From: SAR202 cluster bacterium
Lineage (GTDB): Bacteria; Chloroflexota; Dehalococcoidia; Lucifugimonadales; OSU-TB39
NCBI GenBank assembly: GCA_009392195.1
Contig: VFGY01000037.1
Span: 1-64,000, forward strand
DNA length: 64,000 bases
Direction: 5' to 3'
The position numbers and the translations under genes were made by a program. Shown piece after piece: positions 19,122-28,707 of the stretch (position 1 is its first letter; each line of letters starts with the position of its first letter). The notes below the pieces were generated by a model that saw only the letters and a program-made list of their open reading frames with translations, was not told where the DNA came from and did no database searches.

Positions 19122-19520
19122 ATGACCGTAACAGACTCTATAAGCGACATGTTAACTCGTATCAGAAACGCGATTGCTGTGCATCACGACACGGTAGATA
19201 TGCCTTATTCACAGGCTAAAGATTCGATTGCTAAAATTTTGAAACAAACAGGCTTTGTCGCTGATTGTAATACATACGAAAACAATGGGAAATCATATTT
19301 GAAAATTAAGTTAAGTTATAGAGAACAAGGCGAATCCGCTATCTCTGGATTAAAAAGGATGAGTAAGCCAAGCTTGAGAGTATATTTCAAAAAAGGAGAG
19401 ATTCCTAGATTTCAAGGAGGGCTAGCAATGTCTATTGTTTCAACTTCTAAAGGGATTATGACTGGCAAACAAGCTTGGAAACAAAACGTAGGTGGCGAAT
19501 TGCTATGCTATATTTGGTGA
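19122..19520 (+). CDS. rpsH: 30S ribosomal protein uS8
   Basis: A 132-residue central-domain assembly protein. DSISDMLTRIRNA at the start and the C-terminal VSTSKGIMTGKQA with GGELLCYIW are conserved. The ribosome-binding site GGGAGA precedes the ATG. In enterobacteria S8 represses the spc operon; no target mimic was identified here. Confidence 0.97.
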   Translation: MTVTDSISDMLTRIRNAIAVHHDTVDMPYSQAKDSIAKILKQTGFVADCNTYENNGKSYLKIKLSYREQGESAISGLKRMSKPSLRVYFKKGEIPRFQGGLAMSIVSTSKGIMTGKQAWKQNVGGELLCYIW

Positions 19521-19529
19521 GGTGTCTTG

Positions 19530-20072
19530 ATGTCAAGAATTGGTAATAAAACTATAAACATTCCAGACGGGGTTACAGTAGGTATAAATAACTCCCAGGT
19601 AAATATAAAAGGTCCTAAAGGAACCCTAGAGTTAACTATTCCTCAACCTATAACAGCGGTTGTTGATGGTAACAATGTAAATGTAGAGAGACCCAACTCC
19701 GATAAACCGATAAAAGCATTACACGGACTTTCTAGGTCTTTGATTGCTAATTGTGTATTAGGAGTAAGTGAAGGATTTCAAAAATCGCTTGAAATTGTAG
19801 GTGTTGGTTACCGAGCAGAACAAAAAGGCAAAGATGTTATTCTTAGTGTTATGTTAAGCCATACAGTAACAATAACCCCGCCTGATGGGATAGAAATACA
19901 AGTTCAAGATAACCTAATCCATGTAAAAGGTATAGATAAGCAAAAGGTTGGACAACTAGCTGCAGAAATAAGGTCCGTAAGACCACCTAACGCATATACC
20001 GGTAAAGGAATACGCTATCAAGGTGAACAAGTTCGAATTAAACCTGGTAAGAGTGCAAGAAGGACGGCTTAA
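19530..20072 (+). CDS. rplF: 50S ribosomal protein uL6
   Basis: A 180-residue protein near the sarcin-ricin loop. The start is taken at ATG 19530 (MSRIGNKTI), five bases after GAGGTG; a TTG one codon earlier is too close to the ribosome-binding site. Two related L6 domains are visible, ending in GKGIRYQGEQVRIKPGKS. Confidence 0.96.
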   Translation: MSRIGNKTINIPDGVTVGINNSQVNIKGPKGTLELTIPQPITAVVDGNNVNVERPNSDKPIKALHGLSRSLIANCVLGVSEGFQKSLEIVGVGYRAEQKGKDVILSVMLSHTVTITPPDGIEIQVQDNLIHVKGIDKQKVGQLAAEIRSVRPPNAYTGKGIRYQGEQVRIKPGKSARRTA

Positions 20073-20078
20073 TTTTCA

Positions 20079-20441
20079 ATGAACCATTCAGCAAATAAAA
20101 GAAAACAATTAGCATCAAGACATATGCGAGTCAGGAAAAAAGTTTCCGGATCTAAAAACAGGCCTCGTTTGGCCGTTTTTAGAAGTTCGAAGCATATTTA
20201 TGCGCAAATCATAGATGACACTGCCTCAAGCACCATTGCTAGCGCTTCTAGCTTGGATGCCGATGGTAAATCTAATGGCGAAACTAAAATTGAATCTGCA
20301 AGAATAATAGGTGATTTAATCGCTAATCGAGCTATATCTAAAGGAATCAAATCCGTGGTTTTTGATAGAGGTGGATTTAAATATCATGGCAGAGTTAAAT
20401 CTCTAGCAGATGCGGCAAGAAAAGGGGGGCTAAAGTTCTAA
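20079..20441 (+). CDS. rplR: 50S ribosomal protein uL18
   Basis: A 120-residue 5S rRNA-binding protein. [20 protein letters not shown] and the C-terminal [22 protein letters not shown] are characteristic. Its stop directly abuts the rpsE ATG. Confidence 0.97.
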   Translation: MNHSANKRKQLASRHMRVRKKVSGSKNRPRLAVFRSSKHIYAQIIDDTASSTIASASSLDADGKSNGETKIESARIIGDLIANRAISKGIKSVVFDRGGFKYHGRVKSLADAARKGGLKF

Positions 20442-20981
20442 ATGACAACTGTAAATGTAGATAAAAACGTTCGTGTAAATGAAGAACCAACAGAAGAAAT
20501 ACCCCTAAGCGAAAGAGTAGTTAAAATTTCAAGGGTTGCAAAAGTAGTTAAAGGTGGTCGAAACCTTAGATTCAGTGCTGTAGTTGTAGTCGGTGATGGT
20601 CTTGGGAAAGTCGGTATAGGGAGTGGAAAGTCTGAATCAGTACCAGATGCAGTTAAAAAAGCGTCTACACAAGCACAACAAAGCATGGTATCAATAAATC
20701 TACAAAATGACACCATACCGCATGTTGTGAAAACTAAATTCTGTGCATCAGAAGTATTATTAATTCCTGCATCTCCAGGAACAGGGGTTATAGCAGGAGG
20801 AGCGGTAAGAGCAGTTGTTGAAGTGGCTGGAATAAAAGACATCTTAACTAAGGTTAGACGTAGTTCAAACCCTGTAAACGCTGCAAAAGCTGCACTTAAA
20901 GGTCTCCTAATGCTTAAAAACAGAGAAGTTGAAGCAGAACAACGCAGGTCATTAATAACTGATCCTAAAAACCAGACGTAA
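20442..20981 (+). CDS. rpsE: 30S ribosomal protein uS5
   Basis: A 179-residue protein at the mRNA entry tunnel with helicase activity in the ribosome. The dsRNA-binding-like domain has VVKGGRNLRFSAVVVVGDG and GKVGIGSGKSESVPDAV, and the C-terminal domain has GTGVIAGGAVRAVVEVAG. The usual N-terminal region is short. Confidence 0.97.
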   Translation: MTTVNVDKNVRVNEEPTEEIPLSERVVKISRVAKVVKGGRNLRFSAVVVVGDGLGKVGIGSGKSESVPDAVKKASTQAQQSMVSINLQNDTIPHVVKTKFCASEVLLIPASPGTGVIAGGAVRAVVEVAGIKDILTKVRRSSNPVNAAKAALKGLLMLKNREVEAEQRRSLITDPKNQT

Positions 20982-21011
20982 TTTTTCATTTACGACTTTA
21001 TGGGGAAAAAT

Positions 21012-21188
21012 ATGGAAAAGCAAATCTCAATTACATGGATTAAAAGCACTATTGGTTACCCGCAGGGACAACGTAAAACAATAAAAAGTTTGGGATTCAA
21101 ACGCCTGAACCAAACAATCACTCATACAGACACACCGTCAATACGAGGAATGATTTTCAAAGTTAATCACCTTTTGAAAATAAATTAA
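21012..21188 (+). CDS. rpmD: 50S ribosomal protein uL30
   Basis: A 58-residue protein with the ferredoxin-like L30 fold: ISITWIKSTIGYPQGQRKTIKSLG and HTDTPSIRGMIFKVNHL. The start is placed at ATG 21012 because GGGGAA lies six bases upstream of it. The ATG at 21000 has no ribosome-binding site and would add four unusual residues. Confidence 0.93.
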   Translation: MEKQISITWIKSTIGYPQGQRKTIKSLGFKRLNQTITHTDTPSIRGMIFKVNHLLKIN

Positions 21189-21212
21189 TACTAACTCTTT
21201 AGGAGTAATGCA

Positions 21213-21653
21213 ATGAAACAACACGAGGTTATATCAAAAACCTCAACTAAATCGCGAAAACGAAGAGGTAGAGGCTATGGAAGTGGCTTAGGAACTTATT
21301 CCGGTAAAGGATTAAAAGGACAGAACAGCCGTAGCGGAGGAGGAGTGTCTATATATTTCCAAGGAGGACAACTTCCTCTCACTAAATCTTTACCAAAATT
21401 ACGCGGATTTAATAACAAATTCCGAATCAACTATACAACCCTCAACCTTGACTCTTTATCACATTTGCCATCAGATGTTGCAATAGACCCGCAATATCTA
21501 ATTACTCATGGGTTAATCTCCAACGCTAAAAACCCAATAAAAATTTTAGGTGATGGAGAAATTGATCATCCAATAAATATAAAAGCTCACAAGTTTTCAG
21601 CATCTGCCAAGTCTAAAATCACGTCGGCAGGCGGTACCGTAGAGGAAATTTAA
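21213..21653 (+). CDS. rplO: 50S ribosomal protein uL15
   Basis: A 146-residue assembly protein. The Gly/Arg-rich N-terminal arm RKRRGRGYGSGLGTYSGKG and GQNSRSGGG lead into a compact domain ending with HKFSASAKSKITSAGGTVE. The TTAGGAG ribosome-binding site is strong. It precedes secY by two bases. Confidence 0.96.
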   Translation: MKQHEVISKTSTKSRKRRGRGYGSGLGTYSGKGLKGQNSRSGGGVSIYFQGGQLPLTKSLPKLRGFNNKFRINYTTLNLDSLSHLPSDVAIDPQYLITHGLISNAKNPIKILGDGEIDHPINIKAHKFSASAKSKITSAGGTVEEI

Positions 21654-21655
21654 GA

Positions 21656-23017
21656 TTGAGAGAAAGTCGAACAACTCAAAGTAGCCTACAAAGGCCTCAA
21701 TTGATTCAATCAATGATTGATGCAATGCGTGTTCCAGATCTTAGAAGTAAGATTATATTTACACTTGCCATGTTATTGGTATATAGATTTATCGCGCATG
21801 TTGCAGTCCCGGGAGTAGATAGCCAAGCGCTATCGCAGGCTTTCGAACAACAAGCTTTGTTAGGCTTTCTAGACTTGTTCAGTGGTGGAGCTTTATCAGA
21901 TTTCAGTGTAGCAGCTTTAGGTGTTTATCCGTACATTACCTCATCAATTATTATGCAAATACTTGTACCAATCATTCCTCAATTAAAATCACTTTCACAA
22001 GAAGGTGATTATGGAAGGCAGAGAATCAATCAAATAACTCATTGGATAACAGTTCCAATTGCTTTCTTCCAATCATGGGGAACGGTTACATTTTTAAGTC
22101 AATCAGCAGTCCTGCCAAACACCCAATTTGGCCTCAACTTACCATCAATAACAATATTGCTTTCAATGGTAGCAGGGACGATGTTCCTAGTTTGGCTCGG
22201 AGAATTAATCACTCAAAGGGGTTTAGGAAATGGCATATCATTAATTATATTTGGTGGTATAGTAGCTAATTTCCCTAAAATGATAGGCAGTGGCTTCCTA
22301 CAACGAGAAAACACCGCCGGATTAATCTTACTCTCAATAATTGGATTTGCTTTGATATACGTAATAGTTTTATTCACAGAAGCACAGAGAAGAGTTCCCG
22401 TTCAATATGGGAAAAGTGTGTTCCGTGGAGGCAAAATGCAAAAACAATCAGGATCAAGTTTCCTGCCTTTAAGAGTTAATTCGGCAGGAATGATTCCTAT
22501 AATATTCGCATCATCTATAATAATATTGCCGGCAACAATGGCTAGTTACTTTAGGGACCCAATGAGTGAATCCTTTATAGCTAAATCAGCACGTTTCCTA
22601 TCAAATGCATTGTCACCCAGTAATGGATTTGGAGGAAGTTTTCCTGAAGAATTTCCTTGGTATTGGATTGCACTATTCTTTTTGGTACTGTTATTTACAT
22701 TCTTTTACACAATCATTACCTTCCAACAACAAAACCTAGCAGAAAACCTACAACGTAACAGTGGTTTCATACCGGGTATAAGACCTGGCAGGCCTACTCA
22801 AGAATATTTAACTAAAGTAGTAACGAGAATAACGTTGGGTGGAGGCATTTTCTTAGGCATAGTAGCAGTTTTGCCATTTTTCGTAACAATAATTACAGAT
22901 GTAAGGGCATTAACTCTTAGTTCAGTAAGCTTATTGATAATGGTTGGAGTAGTTCTTGATAGCATGCGGCAACTCGAAGCACAGTTGCTTATGCGTAATT
23001 ATGAAGGGTTTTTGTAA
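21656..23017 (+). CDS. secY: preprotein translocase subunit SecY
   Basis: A 453-residue ten-helix channel protein of the Sec translocon, starting at TTG. Recognisable parts are the plug region DLFSGGALSDFSVAALGVYPYI, YITSSIIMQ, the ribosome/SecA loop EAQRRVPVQYGK, and the C-terminal loop FIPGIRPGRPTQEYL. It lies in its normal place after rplO. Confidence 0.97.
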   Translation: MRESRTTQSSLQRPQLIQSMIDAMRVPDLRSKIIFTLAMLLVYRFIAHVAVPGVDSQALSQAFEQQALLGFLDLFSGGALSDFSVAALGVYPYITSSIIMQILVPIIPQLKSLSQEGDYGRQRINQITHWITVPIAFFQSWGTVTFLSQSAVLPNTQFGLNLPSITILLSMVAGTMFLVWLGELITQRGLGNGISLIIFGGIVANFPKMIGSGFLQRENTAGLILLSIIGFALIYVIVLFTEAQRRVPVQYGKSVFRGGKMQKQSGSSFLPLRVNSAGMIPIIFASSIIILPATMASYFRDPMSESFIAKSARFLSNALSPSNGFGGSFPEEFPWYWIALFFLVLLFTFFYTIITFQQQNLAENLQRNSGFIPGIRPGRPTQEYLTKVVTRITLGGGIFLGIVAVLPFFVTIITDVRALTLSSVSLLIMVGVVLDSMRQLEAQLLMRNYEGFL

Positions 23018-23060
23018 GTTTACAATTATTTAATAGTTAACAATAAAACGGAGTATTTAT

Positions 23061-23708
23061 TTGAAAATAATTTTGATGGGACCTCCAGGAGCTGGAAAAG
23101 GAACCCAAGGTAACTGGATAAGTAATTATCTAAATATACCAAAAGTGTCTTCTGGTGATTTATTTAGAGAACATCAGAACAACCACACTGAACTAGGAAA
23201 ATTAGCATCATCTTATATGCAAAAAGGAAAGTTGGTTCCAGACAAAATAACGGTGGCGATGGTTATGGAATGGATAGAAAATAACAAACATGCTAAAGGT
23301 TTCGTTTTAGACGGATACCCAAGAACTTTAACACAAGCAGAAGCCCTAGATCTTTCATTGACGAATAATGGACTAGGAAACTTGGATAAAGCAATTAACG
23401 TAGACGTACCAACAGATGTGTTAATATCTAGACTTTCAGGAAGATTAGTTTGCTCTAATTGCTCCCAAATATACAATATCAAATATGCTCCGCCACAAAA
23501 TGATAACGTTTGTGATACTTGTAAAGAACAACTGTACTTAAGAGATGATGATAAAAAAGAAGCTATACAAAAACGAATCGAAGTCTATTTTGAATCAACT
23601 ATTCCATTAATATCATACTATGAAGCAACAAATATCCTTGTACAAATAGATGGTAGTAATTCTATTGATGTTGTGACAAATCAATTAAAAAATATTCTAT
23701 CAAATTAA
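23061..23708 (+). CDS. adk: adenylate kinase, zinc-lid type
   Basis: A 215-residue enzyme that interconverts AMP, ADP and ATP. The P-loop is GPPGAGKGTQ, the NMP-binding motif is SSGDLFRE, and the LID carries two Cys pairs (CSNC and CDTC), a zinc-binding lid found in many Gram-positive-like lineages. It starts at TTG with GGAG upstream. It sits between secY and map as in many spc operons. Confidence 0.96.
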   Translation: MKIILMGPPGAGKGTQGNWISNYLNIPKVSSGDLFREHQNNHTELGKLASSYMQKGKLVPDKITVAMVMEWIENNKHAKGFVLDGYPRTLTQAEALDLSLTNNGLGNLDKAINVDVPTDVLISRLSGRLVCSNCSQIYNIKYAPPQNDNVCDTCKEQLYLRDDDKKEAIQKRIEVYFESTIPLISYYEATNILVQIDGSNSIDVVTNQLKNILSN

Positions 23709-23744
23709 GCTAAGTTACTAATAACGAGTTCAAAGAGGTTCCAA

Positions 23745-24548
23745 TTGTCAACCGAAATCCATAAAGGGATTACAATTAAATCAGAAAATGAGATAGGTCA
23801 GATGAGCCAAGCAGGCAAAATCGTGGCAATGACTCAAGTCGTTTTAGCAAATGCATTGCGTATTGGGATATCAACTCTCGAATTAGATAAAATTGCTGAA
23901 AAAGAAATTAGAAATCATGGGGCTATACCTTCCTTTAAGGGATATATGGGTTTCCCTTCATCAATTTGCACATCGATTAACAATGAAATAGTCCACGGTA
24001 TTCCATCAAAAAGGAAAATCCAAAATGGAGATGTTTTGAGTATAGATGTGGGAGCAATATACAACGGGTATCATAGTGATAGTGCTTTTACTATCGGTAT
24101 AGGAGATATAACTGATAAAACAAAAAAGTTAATTTCTGACACAAAAAATGCTTTAAAGATTGGAATTAATGCCGCAAAAAATTCAGCACGAGTAGGAGAT
24201 ATAGGTTCTTCGATACAAAAGTATGGGGATAAACTGAACTATGGAATTGTAAAACAGTATGTAGGTCATGGCATAGGCAGAAACTTGCATGAAGAACCTC
24301 AAGTTCCTAATTACGGCAGTGAAGGGAAAGGGGTAGAACTTAAAAGTGGCATGGCCATTGCAATAGAACCCATGTTTAATCTAGGGTCTTGGGAAACCAA
24401 AGTTCTTGACGATGAATGGACAGTCGTAACATCTGATGGAAGCATTTCTGCACACTTTGAAGACACAATAATAATTACTAATGATGGATCTCGAGTATTA
24501 AGCGAAATACCAGAAAAGAAAAATATTCCAATTCAAAAAATTAATTAA
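23745..24548 (+). CDS. map: methionine aminopeptidase type I
   Basis: A 267-residue dinuclear metallopeptidase that removes initiator methionine. The metal ligands lie in [43 protein letters not shown] and the C-terminal ISAHFEDTI segments. It starts at TTG with AGAGG upstream. It is two bases before infA. Confidence 0.96.
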   Translation: MSTEIHKGITIKSENEIGQMSQAGKIVAMTQVVLANALRIGISTLELDKIAEKEIRNHGAIPSFKGYMGFPSSICTSINNEIVHGIPSKRKIQNGDVLSIDVGAIYNGYHSDSAFTIGIGDITDKTKKLISDTKNALKIGINAAKNSARVGDIGSSIQKYGDKLNYGIVKQYVGHGIGRNLHEEPQVPNYGSEGKGVELKSGMAIAIEPMFNLGSWETKVLDDEWTVVTSDGSISAHFEDTIIITNDGSRVLSEIPEKKNIPIQKIN

Positions 24549-24550
24549 AT

Positions 24551-24769
24551 ATGGCAAAAAAAGAAACAATTGAAGTAGAAGGCAAGGTTTTGGATTCTTT
24601 ACCTAATGCTACCTTTAAGGTCGAATTAGCAAACGGACATGAAGTTCTAGCATATCTGTCAGGGAAAATTAGAATGAACTATATAAGGGTATTGCCTGGA
24701 GATAGGGTGTTAGTTGAGCTATCTCCTTATGACCTTACTAAAGGAAGAATAACTTATAGGTTTAGATAG
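24551..24769 (+). CDS. infA: translation initiation factor IF-1
   Basis: A 72-residue OB-fold factor that occupies the ribosomal A site during initiation. [52 protein letters not shown] matches the family over its full length. It is placed between map and rpmJ. Confidence 0.97.
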   Translation: MAKKETIEVEGKVLDSLPNATFKVELANGHEVLAYLSGKIRMNYIRVLPGDRVLVELSPYDLTKGRITYRFR

Positions 24770-24800
24770 CCTTATAACGTATCACAAATGGAGGAATAAA

Positions 24801-24914
24801 ATGAAAGTATCTGCATCTGTTAAACCTCGATGTGCAAAGTGTCAGGTTATTAGAAGACATGGGAAAGTAATGGTTATATGTAAAAACACGAAATGTAAAC
24901 AACGCCAGGGATAA
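24801..24914 (+). CDS. rpmJ: 50S ribosomal protein bL36
   Basis: A 37-residue zinc-ribbon protein, short enough to be missed by length cut-offs. [26 protein letters not shown] and the end KQRQG are unmistakable. GGAGG lies eight bases before the ATG. The fourth zinc ligand, usually His in the CxNPKHKQ segment, is Cys here (CKNTKCKQ), giving a four-Cys site. Confidence 0.96.
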   Translation: MKVSASVKPRCAKCQVIRRHGKVMVICKNTKCKQRQG

Positions 24915-24941
24915 TTAGTAGATAGTTAAAAGGGGATTTTT

Positions 24942-25319
24942 ATGGCAATAGTAGCTGGAGTAAATATACCGGATAATAAACGAGTCGAAATTGCATTAAC
25001 ATCGATTTATGGTATTGGCCCAAAACAGGCTAAAGATGTGATAGATGAAGTTGGAATATTAAATAATCCAAGAGTAAAAGACCTGAGCGAATCTGAATTA
25101 AATTCAATCCGTAATATAATCGATAAAGATAGAATAATTGAAGGTGACCTCAGACGCGAAGTCAATTCGAACATAAGAAGATTAATAGATATAGGTACAT
25201 TCAAAGGAACTCGACATCGCAAAAATTTGCCAGTGAGAGGTCAACGAACAAGAACAAATGCACGTGCTAAAAGAGGTAGATCTACCCCTATAGCTGGAAG
25301 AAAGACAGTTTCAAAATAG
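24942..25319 (+). CDS. rpsM: 30S ribosomal protein uS13
   Basis: A 125-residue head protein that contacts the 50S subunit and P-site tRNA. It begins AGVNIPDNKRVEIALTSIYGIG and ends with GTFKGTRHRKNLPVRGQRTRTNARAKRG. It starts the alpha-type gene set; AGGGGA precedes the ATG. Confidence 0.97.
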   Translation: MAIVAGVNIPDNKRVEIALTSIYGIGPKQAKDVIDEVGILNNPRVKDLSESELNSIRNIIDKDRIIEGDLRREVNSNIRRLIDIGTFKGTRHRKNLPVRGQRTRTNARAKRGRSTPIAGRKTVSK

Positions 25320-25346
25320 TAATTTATCAATATTTGGAGTAGCAAA

Positions 25347-25733
25347 ATGCCACCAAAAACTAGAACTAGAAAAAGAGTAAAAAAATCCATACCAAACGGA
25401 AAAGTATATATACAATCTACATTTAACAACACATTGATCACCATAACTGACAATCGTGGTAATGTAATCGCATGGAGTAGTGCAGGTACTTCAGGATTTA
25501 CAGGATCAAGAAAATCTACGGCATTTGCTGCTCAAAGAGCTGCAGAAAACGTAGCACAGAAAGGTAAAAATAATGGGCTTAAGCAGGTAGAAGTGTACGT
25601 TAGGGGGCCTGGTGCTGGAAGGGAAGCTGCTATTAGATCATTGCAAGGAGCAGGCATATTAGTAACAAGCATAAGAGATGTAACTCCTATTCCGCATAAT
25701 GGATGTAGGCCTCCGAAACGAAGAAGAGTGTAA
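25347..25733 (+). CDS. rpsK: 30S ribosomal protein uS11
   Basis: A 128-residue platform protein. [37 protein letters not shown] and the terminal [16 protein letters not shown] are conserved. The next gene starts only three bases after its stop, yet is not ribosomal. Confidence 0.97.
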   Translation: MPPKTRTRKRVKKSIPNGKVYIQSTFNNTLITITDNRGNVIAWSSAGTSGFTGSRKSTAFAAQRAAENVAQKGKNNGLKQVEVYVRGPGAGREAAIRSLQGAGILVTSIRDVTPIPHNGCRPPKRRRV

Positions 25734-25736
25734 ATA

Positions 25737-26651
25737 TTGGACAAATCACCAAACAACTTATCAAATGTATTTGAACCAAACGGGATTAAGTGGATATTGA
25801 ATGAAGCTTTTTCTATATCTATAGCCCGTTTTAAATTTTTTGTTGCTCTTGTAGCAATAATTCAAGGTCCTGCCATAATCCTATCTTTATATTTTTCTGG
25901 GTTAACAGAGCAGGAAAACAGGTATGACATTATTTTGCAAATAATCAGCTATTTGACAGCTTTCCTAGCTATGACTTTTAGTTCCGCTCTGATAATCGCA
26001 GCTATAGGGCAACATTATGCACATAATAAAGTTACTTTAAGTTTTTGCTTCAAAAGAACATGGTGGAGAGTCCTATCCATTAGTTTTTGGGCCATTTTAT
26101 TAACTACCCCATTATTTGCTATCACTTATCTAGCAAACAATGCATTTGACACTCAACCAAATACTTTATCAATGTTAGCTGTGGTAATTGTCATGTTAAT
26201 ATTTATACCTTTTCTAATTTACACGTCATTCTATACTCAAACTGTGATTATAGAAGGTTTTGATTTGTTAAATGGGATAAAAAGGAGTGCTACTCTAATA
26301 CATCGTAAATTACTTAAAGTTTTTACAGCGATTATTCTCATAGGGTTACTTGCTATTGGGCTATCTGTTATCGTAAATATTCCATTCGCATTATTAGAGT
26401 TATCTGAATTAGATAATAGCTTAAATGTTGGAAATGCCAATTCATCTATCCTTTTTTATCTAATCTTGTTTTTGAGAAATTTTGTTGATTCGATAATAGT
26501 TTTCCCAATACTCATAACCGCAGGCACACTATTATACTTCGACATAAGATCTGACAAAGAAAACTACAACATTAATAATTTATTAGCTGATATAAATTTT
26601 TCAAACCACAGTAGGTCAAAACTACACAAAGAATACACAATAAATAACTAA
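25737..26651 (+). CDS. multi-pass membrane protein inserted in the alpha operon, function unknown
   Basis: A 304-residue protein with about six hydrophobic helices (near residues 28-50, 62-85, 108-130, 142-165, 195-222 and 238-262), starting at TTG three bases after rpsK and ending 11 bases before rpsD. The region LLNGIKRSATLIHRKLLKVF followed by a hydrophobic helix resembles the repeat seen in the membrane domain of glycerophosphodiester phosphodiesterase-like proteins (alternating amphipathic R-S-x-x-L elements and helices), but that assignment is tentative. No catalytic residues are visible. Its position and spacing imply co-transcription with ribosomal genes and rpoA. Confidence 0.8.
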   Translation: MDKSPNNLSNVFEPNGIKWILNEAFSISIARFKFFVALVAIIQGPAIILSLYFSGLTEQENRYDIILQIISYLTAFLAMTFSSALIIAAIGQHYAHNKVTLSFCFKRTWWRVLSISFWAILLTTPLFAITYLANNAFDTQPNTLSMLAVVIVMLIFIPFLIYTSFYTQTVIIEGFDLLNGIKRSATLIHRKLLKVFTAIILIGLLAIGLSVIVNIPFALLELSELDNSLNVGNANSSILFYLILFLRNFVDSIIVFPILITAGTLLYFDIRSDKENYNINNLLADINFSNHSRSKLHKEYTINN

Positions 26652-26662
26652 GGTAAAATATT

Positions 26663-27256
26663 ATGGCAAGATATACAGGACCAATACAAAAAAAACTCAG
26701 GTCACTTGGGCTAGATAAATACGGGGTTTACGGTGAAAAAAAGAAGGTGAATCCTGTTGGAGGTCGGCGCAGAAGAATATCTGGGTATGGTCTACAATTG
26801 AAAGAAAAACAAAAAGCTAAATTTCTTTATGGAATACTCGAAAAACAATTTAGCAATTATTATAAAAAAGCATCCCTAATAGAAGGATCTACTGGTGATA
26901 ACCTTATGGTGCTTTTAGAAAAACGACTTGATAACGTATTATACCGTTCAGGATTGTTCACAACACGAAATCAATCAAGACAAGCTGTCAATCACGGACA
27001 TTTCACGGTAAATTCCAAGAAAGTAAACATACCTTCATTCCAGGTAAGCATAGGCGATGAAATTGCTTGGACATCAAAAGGTTTAAAAACGAAACTATTC
27101 GAATCATCTGTAGAGTTATCTAAAGAAATAGCTCCGCCTCATTGGCTACAATTAGATAAAAACACCTCTACTACCACGGTAATAAAAGATCCATCTCCTG
27201 AAGATGGCGAAATCGTTATAGACGTGAGACAAATAGTAGAGTTTTATTCGAGATAA
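26663..27256 (+). CDS. rpsD: 30S ribosomal protein uS4
   Basis: A 197-residue primary 16S rRNA-binding protein. It begins MARYTGP, without the Cys-rich motif of some S4 forms. YGLQLKEKQKAKFLYGILEKQF and the S4 RNA-binding domain LEKRLDNVLYRSGLFTTRNQSRQAVNHGHFTVN are intact. Confidence 0.97.
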   Translation: MARYTGPIQKKLRSLGLDKYGVYGEKKKVNPVGGRRRRISGYGLQLKEKQKAKFLYGILEKQFSNYYKKASLIEGSTGDNLMVLLEKRLDNVLYRSGLFTTRNQSRQAVNHGHFTVNSKKVNIPSFQVSIGDEIAWTSKGLKTKLFESSVELSKEIAPPHWLQLDKNTSTTTVIKDPSPEDGEIVIDVRQIVEFYSR

Positions 27257-27302
27257 ATTTTTAATAAATTCCACAAAATGCCCTTTTACAGGAGAAAAAT
27301 TA

Positions 27303-28313
27303 ATGTTCAACTACCAACCATTTGATTCTCAAGAAGAAGCCTTCCAAGAAATAACAACATTGCCCGACCCTACTATTAAAAAAATAGAGGAAACGGAAAC
27401 TTATGGTAAATATTCTGTAGAACCTTTTGCAAAAGGTTTTGGAATTACTTTGGCCAACCCATTAAGAAGAGTATTGTACAGTTCCCTACAAGGTAGTGCG
27501 ATAACGTGGGTGAAAATAGACCAGATATTACACGAGTATACAACTATCCCTGAAGTAAAGGAGGAAGTCCACGAAATATTACTTAATGTTCAAGGAATTC
27601 GACTCCGTACAGAAACTGAAAGACCAGGAAAACTTCGACTGGATGTAACAGGGGAAGGAACTGTTTGTGCTGGAGATATAATGGCTTCAGCTGATTATGA
27701 AATAGTAAATCCAGAACATCATTTAGCAACTCTTAACTCAGCCAAAGCAAAATTATCAATGGAATTTAACGTAGAAAGAGGAGCAGGATATTCCGAAAAA
27801 TCTCAACGTGATGGATTACCCATCGGAGTCCTTCCGGTAGACGCAGTTTATACACCAATTAAAAAAGTGAATTACACAATAGATACGATACGTGTCGGAA
27901 CTCAAACTGACTGTGAAAAAATAACTATAGAAGTATGGACAGATGGTTCAATATCTGCAATTAATGCAATAGAAACCGCTGCGTCCACACTAGTCAACCA
28001 TTTTTTCATCTTTGCAAATGCAAGTAAATCAAACGAGTCTAATGGGGATTCCCAAGAATCTAACCTGTCAATATCTCCAGAGCAATTCAATATTTCAGTT
28101 GAAGATCTTTCTTTATCAGCAAGAACATTGAATTGTCTTAAGCGAACTGGCATCAATAAGATTGGAGACGTCATAGAATATTCTGAAGAAGATTTACTTA
28201 AAATCAGAAATTTCGGACTAAAGTCATTTAATGAACTATATGACAGGTTGCAAGAACTTAATTTAGTACCTGAAAAATGGAATAAAGAAGCTGTTAATCA
28301 AACGGAGGATTAA
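27303..28313 (+). CDS. rpoA: RNA polymerase alpha subunit
   Basis: A 336-residue subunit. The N-terminal dimerisation domain (about residues 20-240) contains GFGITLANPLRRVLYSSLQG and GLPIGVLPVDAVYTPIKKVN. The C-terminal helix-hairpin-helix domain (about 265-325) carries LSARTLNCLKRTGINKIGDV and contacts UP elements and activators. Normal position between rpsD and rplQ. Confidence 0.97.
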   Translation: MFNYQPFDSQEEAFQEITTLPDPTIKKIEETETYGKYSVEPFAKGFGITLANPLRRVLYSSLQGSAITWVKIDQILHEYTTIPEVKEEVHEILLNVQGIRLRTETERPGKLRLDVTGEGTVCAGDIMASADYEIVNPEHHLATLNSAKAKLSMEFNVERGAGYSEKSQRDGLPIGVLPVDAVYTPIKKVNYTIDTIRVGTQTDCEKITIEVWTDGSISAINAIETAASTLVNHFFIFANASKSNESNGDSQESNLSISPEQFNISVEDLSLSARTLNCLKRTGINKIGDVIEYSEEDLLKIRNFGLKSFNELYDRLQELNLVPEKWNKEAVNQTED

Positions 28314-28346
28314 CAACTTTCCCAAACGATATAAAAGGATTGAATA

Positions 28347-28700
28347 ATGAGACATAAACTAGCAAAGGGTAAGCTTTCCCGACCAACACAACATAGGCTA
28401 CTAATGTTAAAAGGTGCAACAATGGACCTATTAAAATATGAGTCAATTGAAACAACCGAATCAAAAGCAAGAGAAATAAAAAAAATGGCTGAAAAAGCTA
28501 TTACAACAGCAAAAAAACCTGGGTTGAACAGTAAACGTTTAGCCGGCAAGATAATTTCAGATAAATCAATTTTGGACAAGCTCTTCACAGAAATTGCTCC
28601 AAGATATGAATCTAGGCCTGGAGGGTATACAAGAATAACAAAATCAGCAAAAAGAAAAGGAGATGGAGCATCCCTAGCGATTATAGAATTAGTTTCTTAA
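28347..28700 (+). CDS. rplQ: 50S ribosomal protein bL17
   Basis: A 117-residue tunnel-exit protein. MRHKLAKGKLSRPTQHRLLML and the C-terminal YTRITKSAKRKGDGASLAIIELV identify it. AAAGGA precedes the ATG. It closes the classical alpha operon; truA follows after seven bases. Confidence 0.97.
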   Translation: MRHKLAKGKLSRPTQHRLLMLKGATMDLLKYESIETTESKAREIKKMAEKAITTAKKPGLNSKRLAGKIISDKSILDKLFTEIAPRYESRPGGYTRITKSAKRKGDGASLAIIELVS

Positions 28701-28707
28701 TAGTAAC

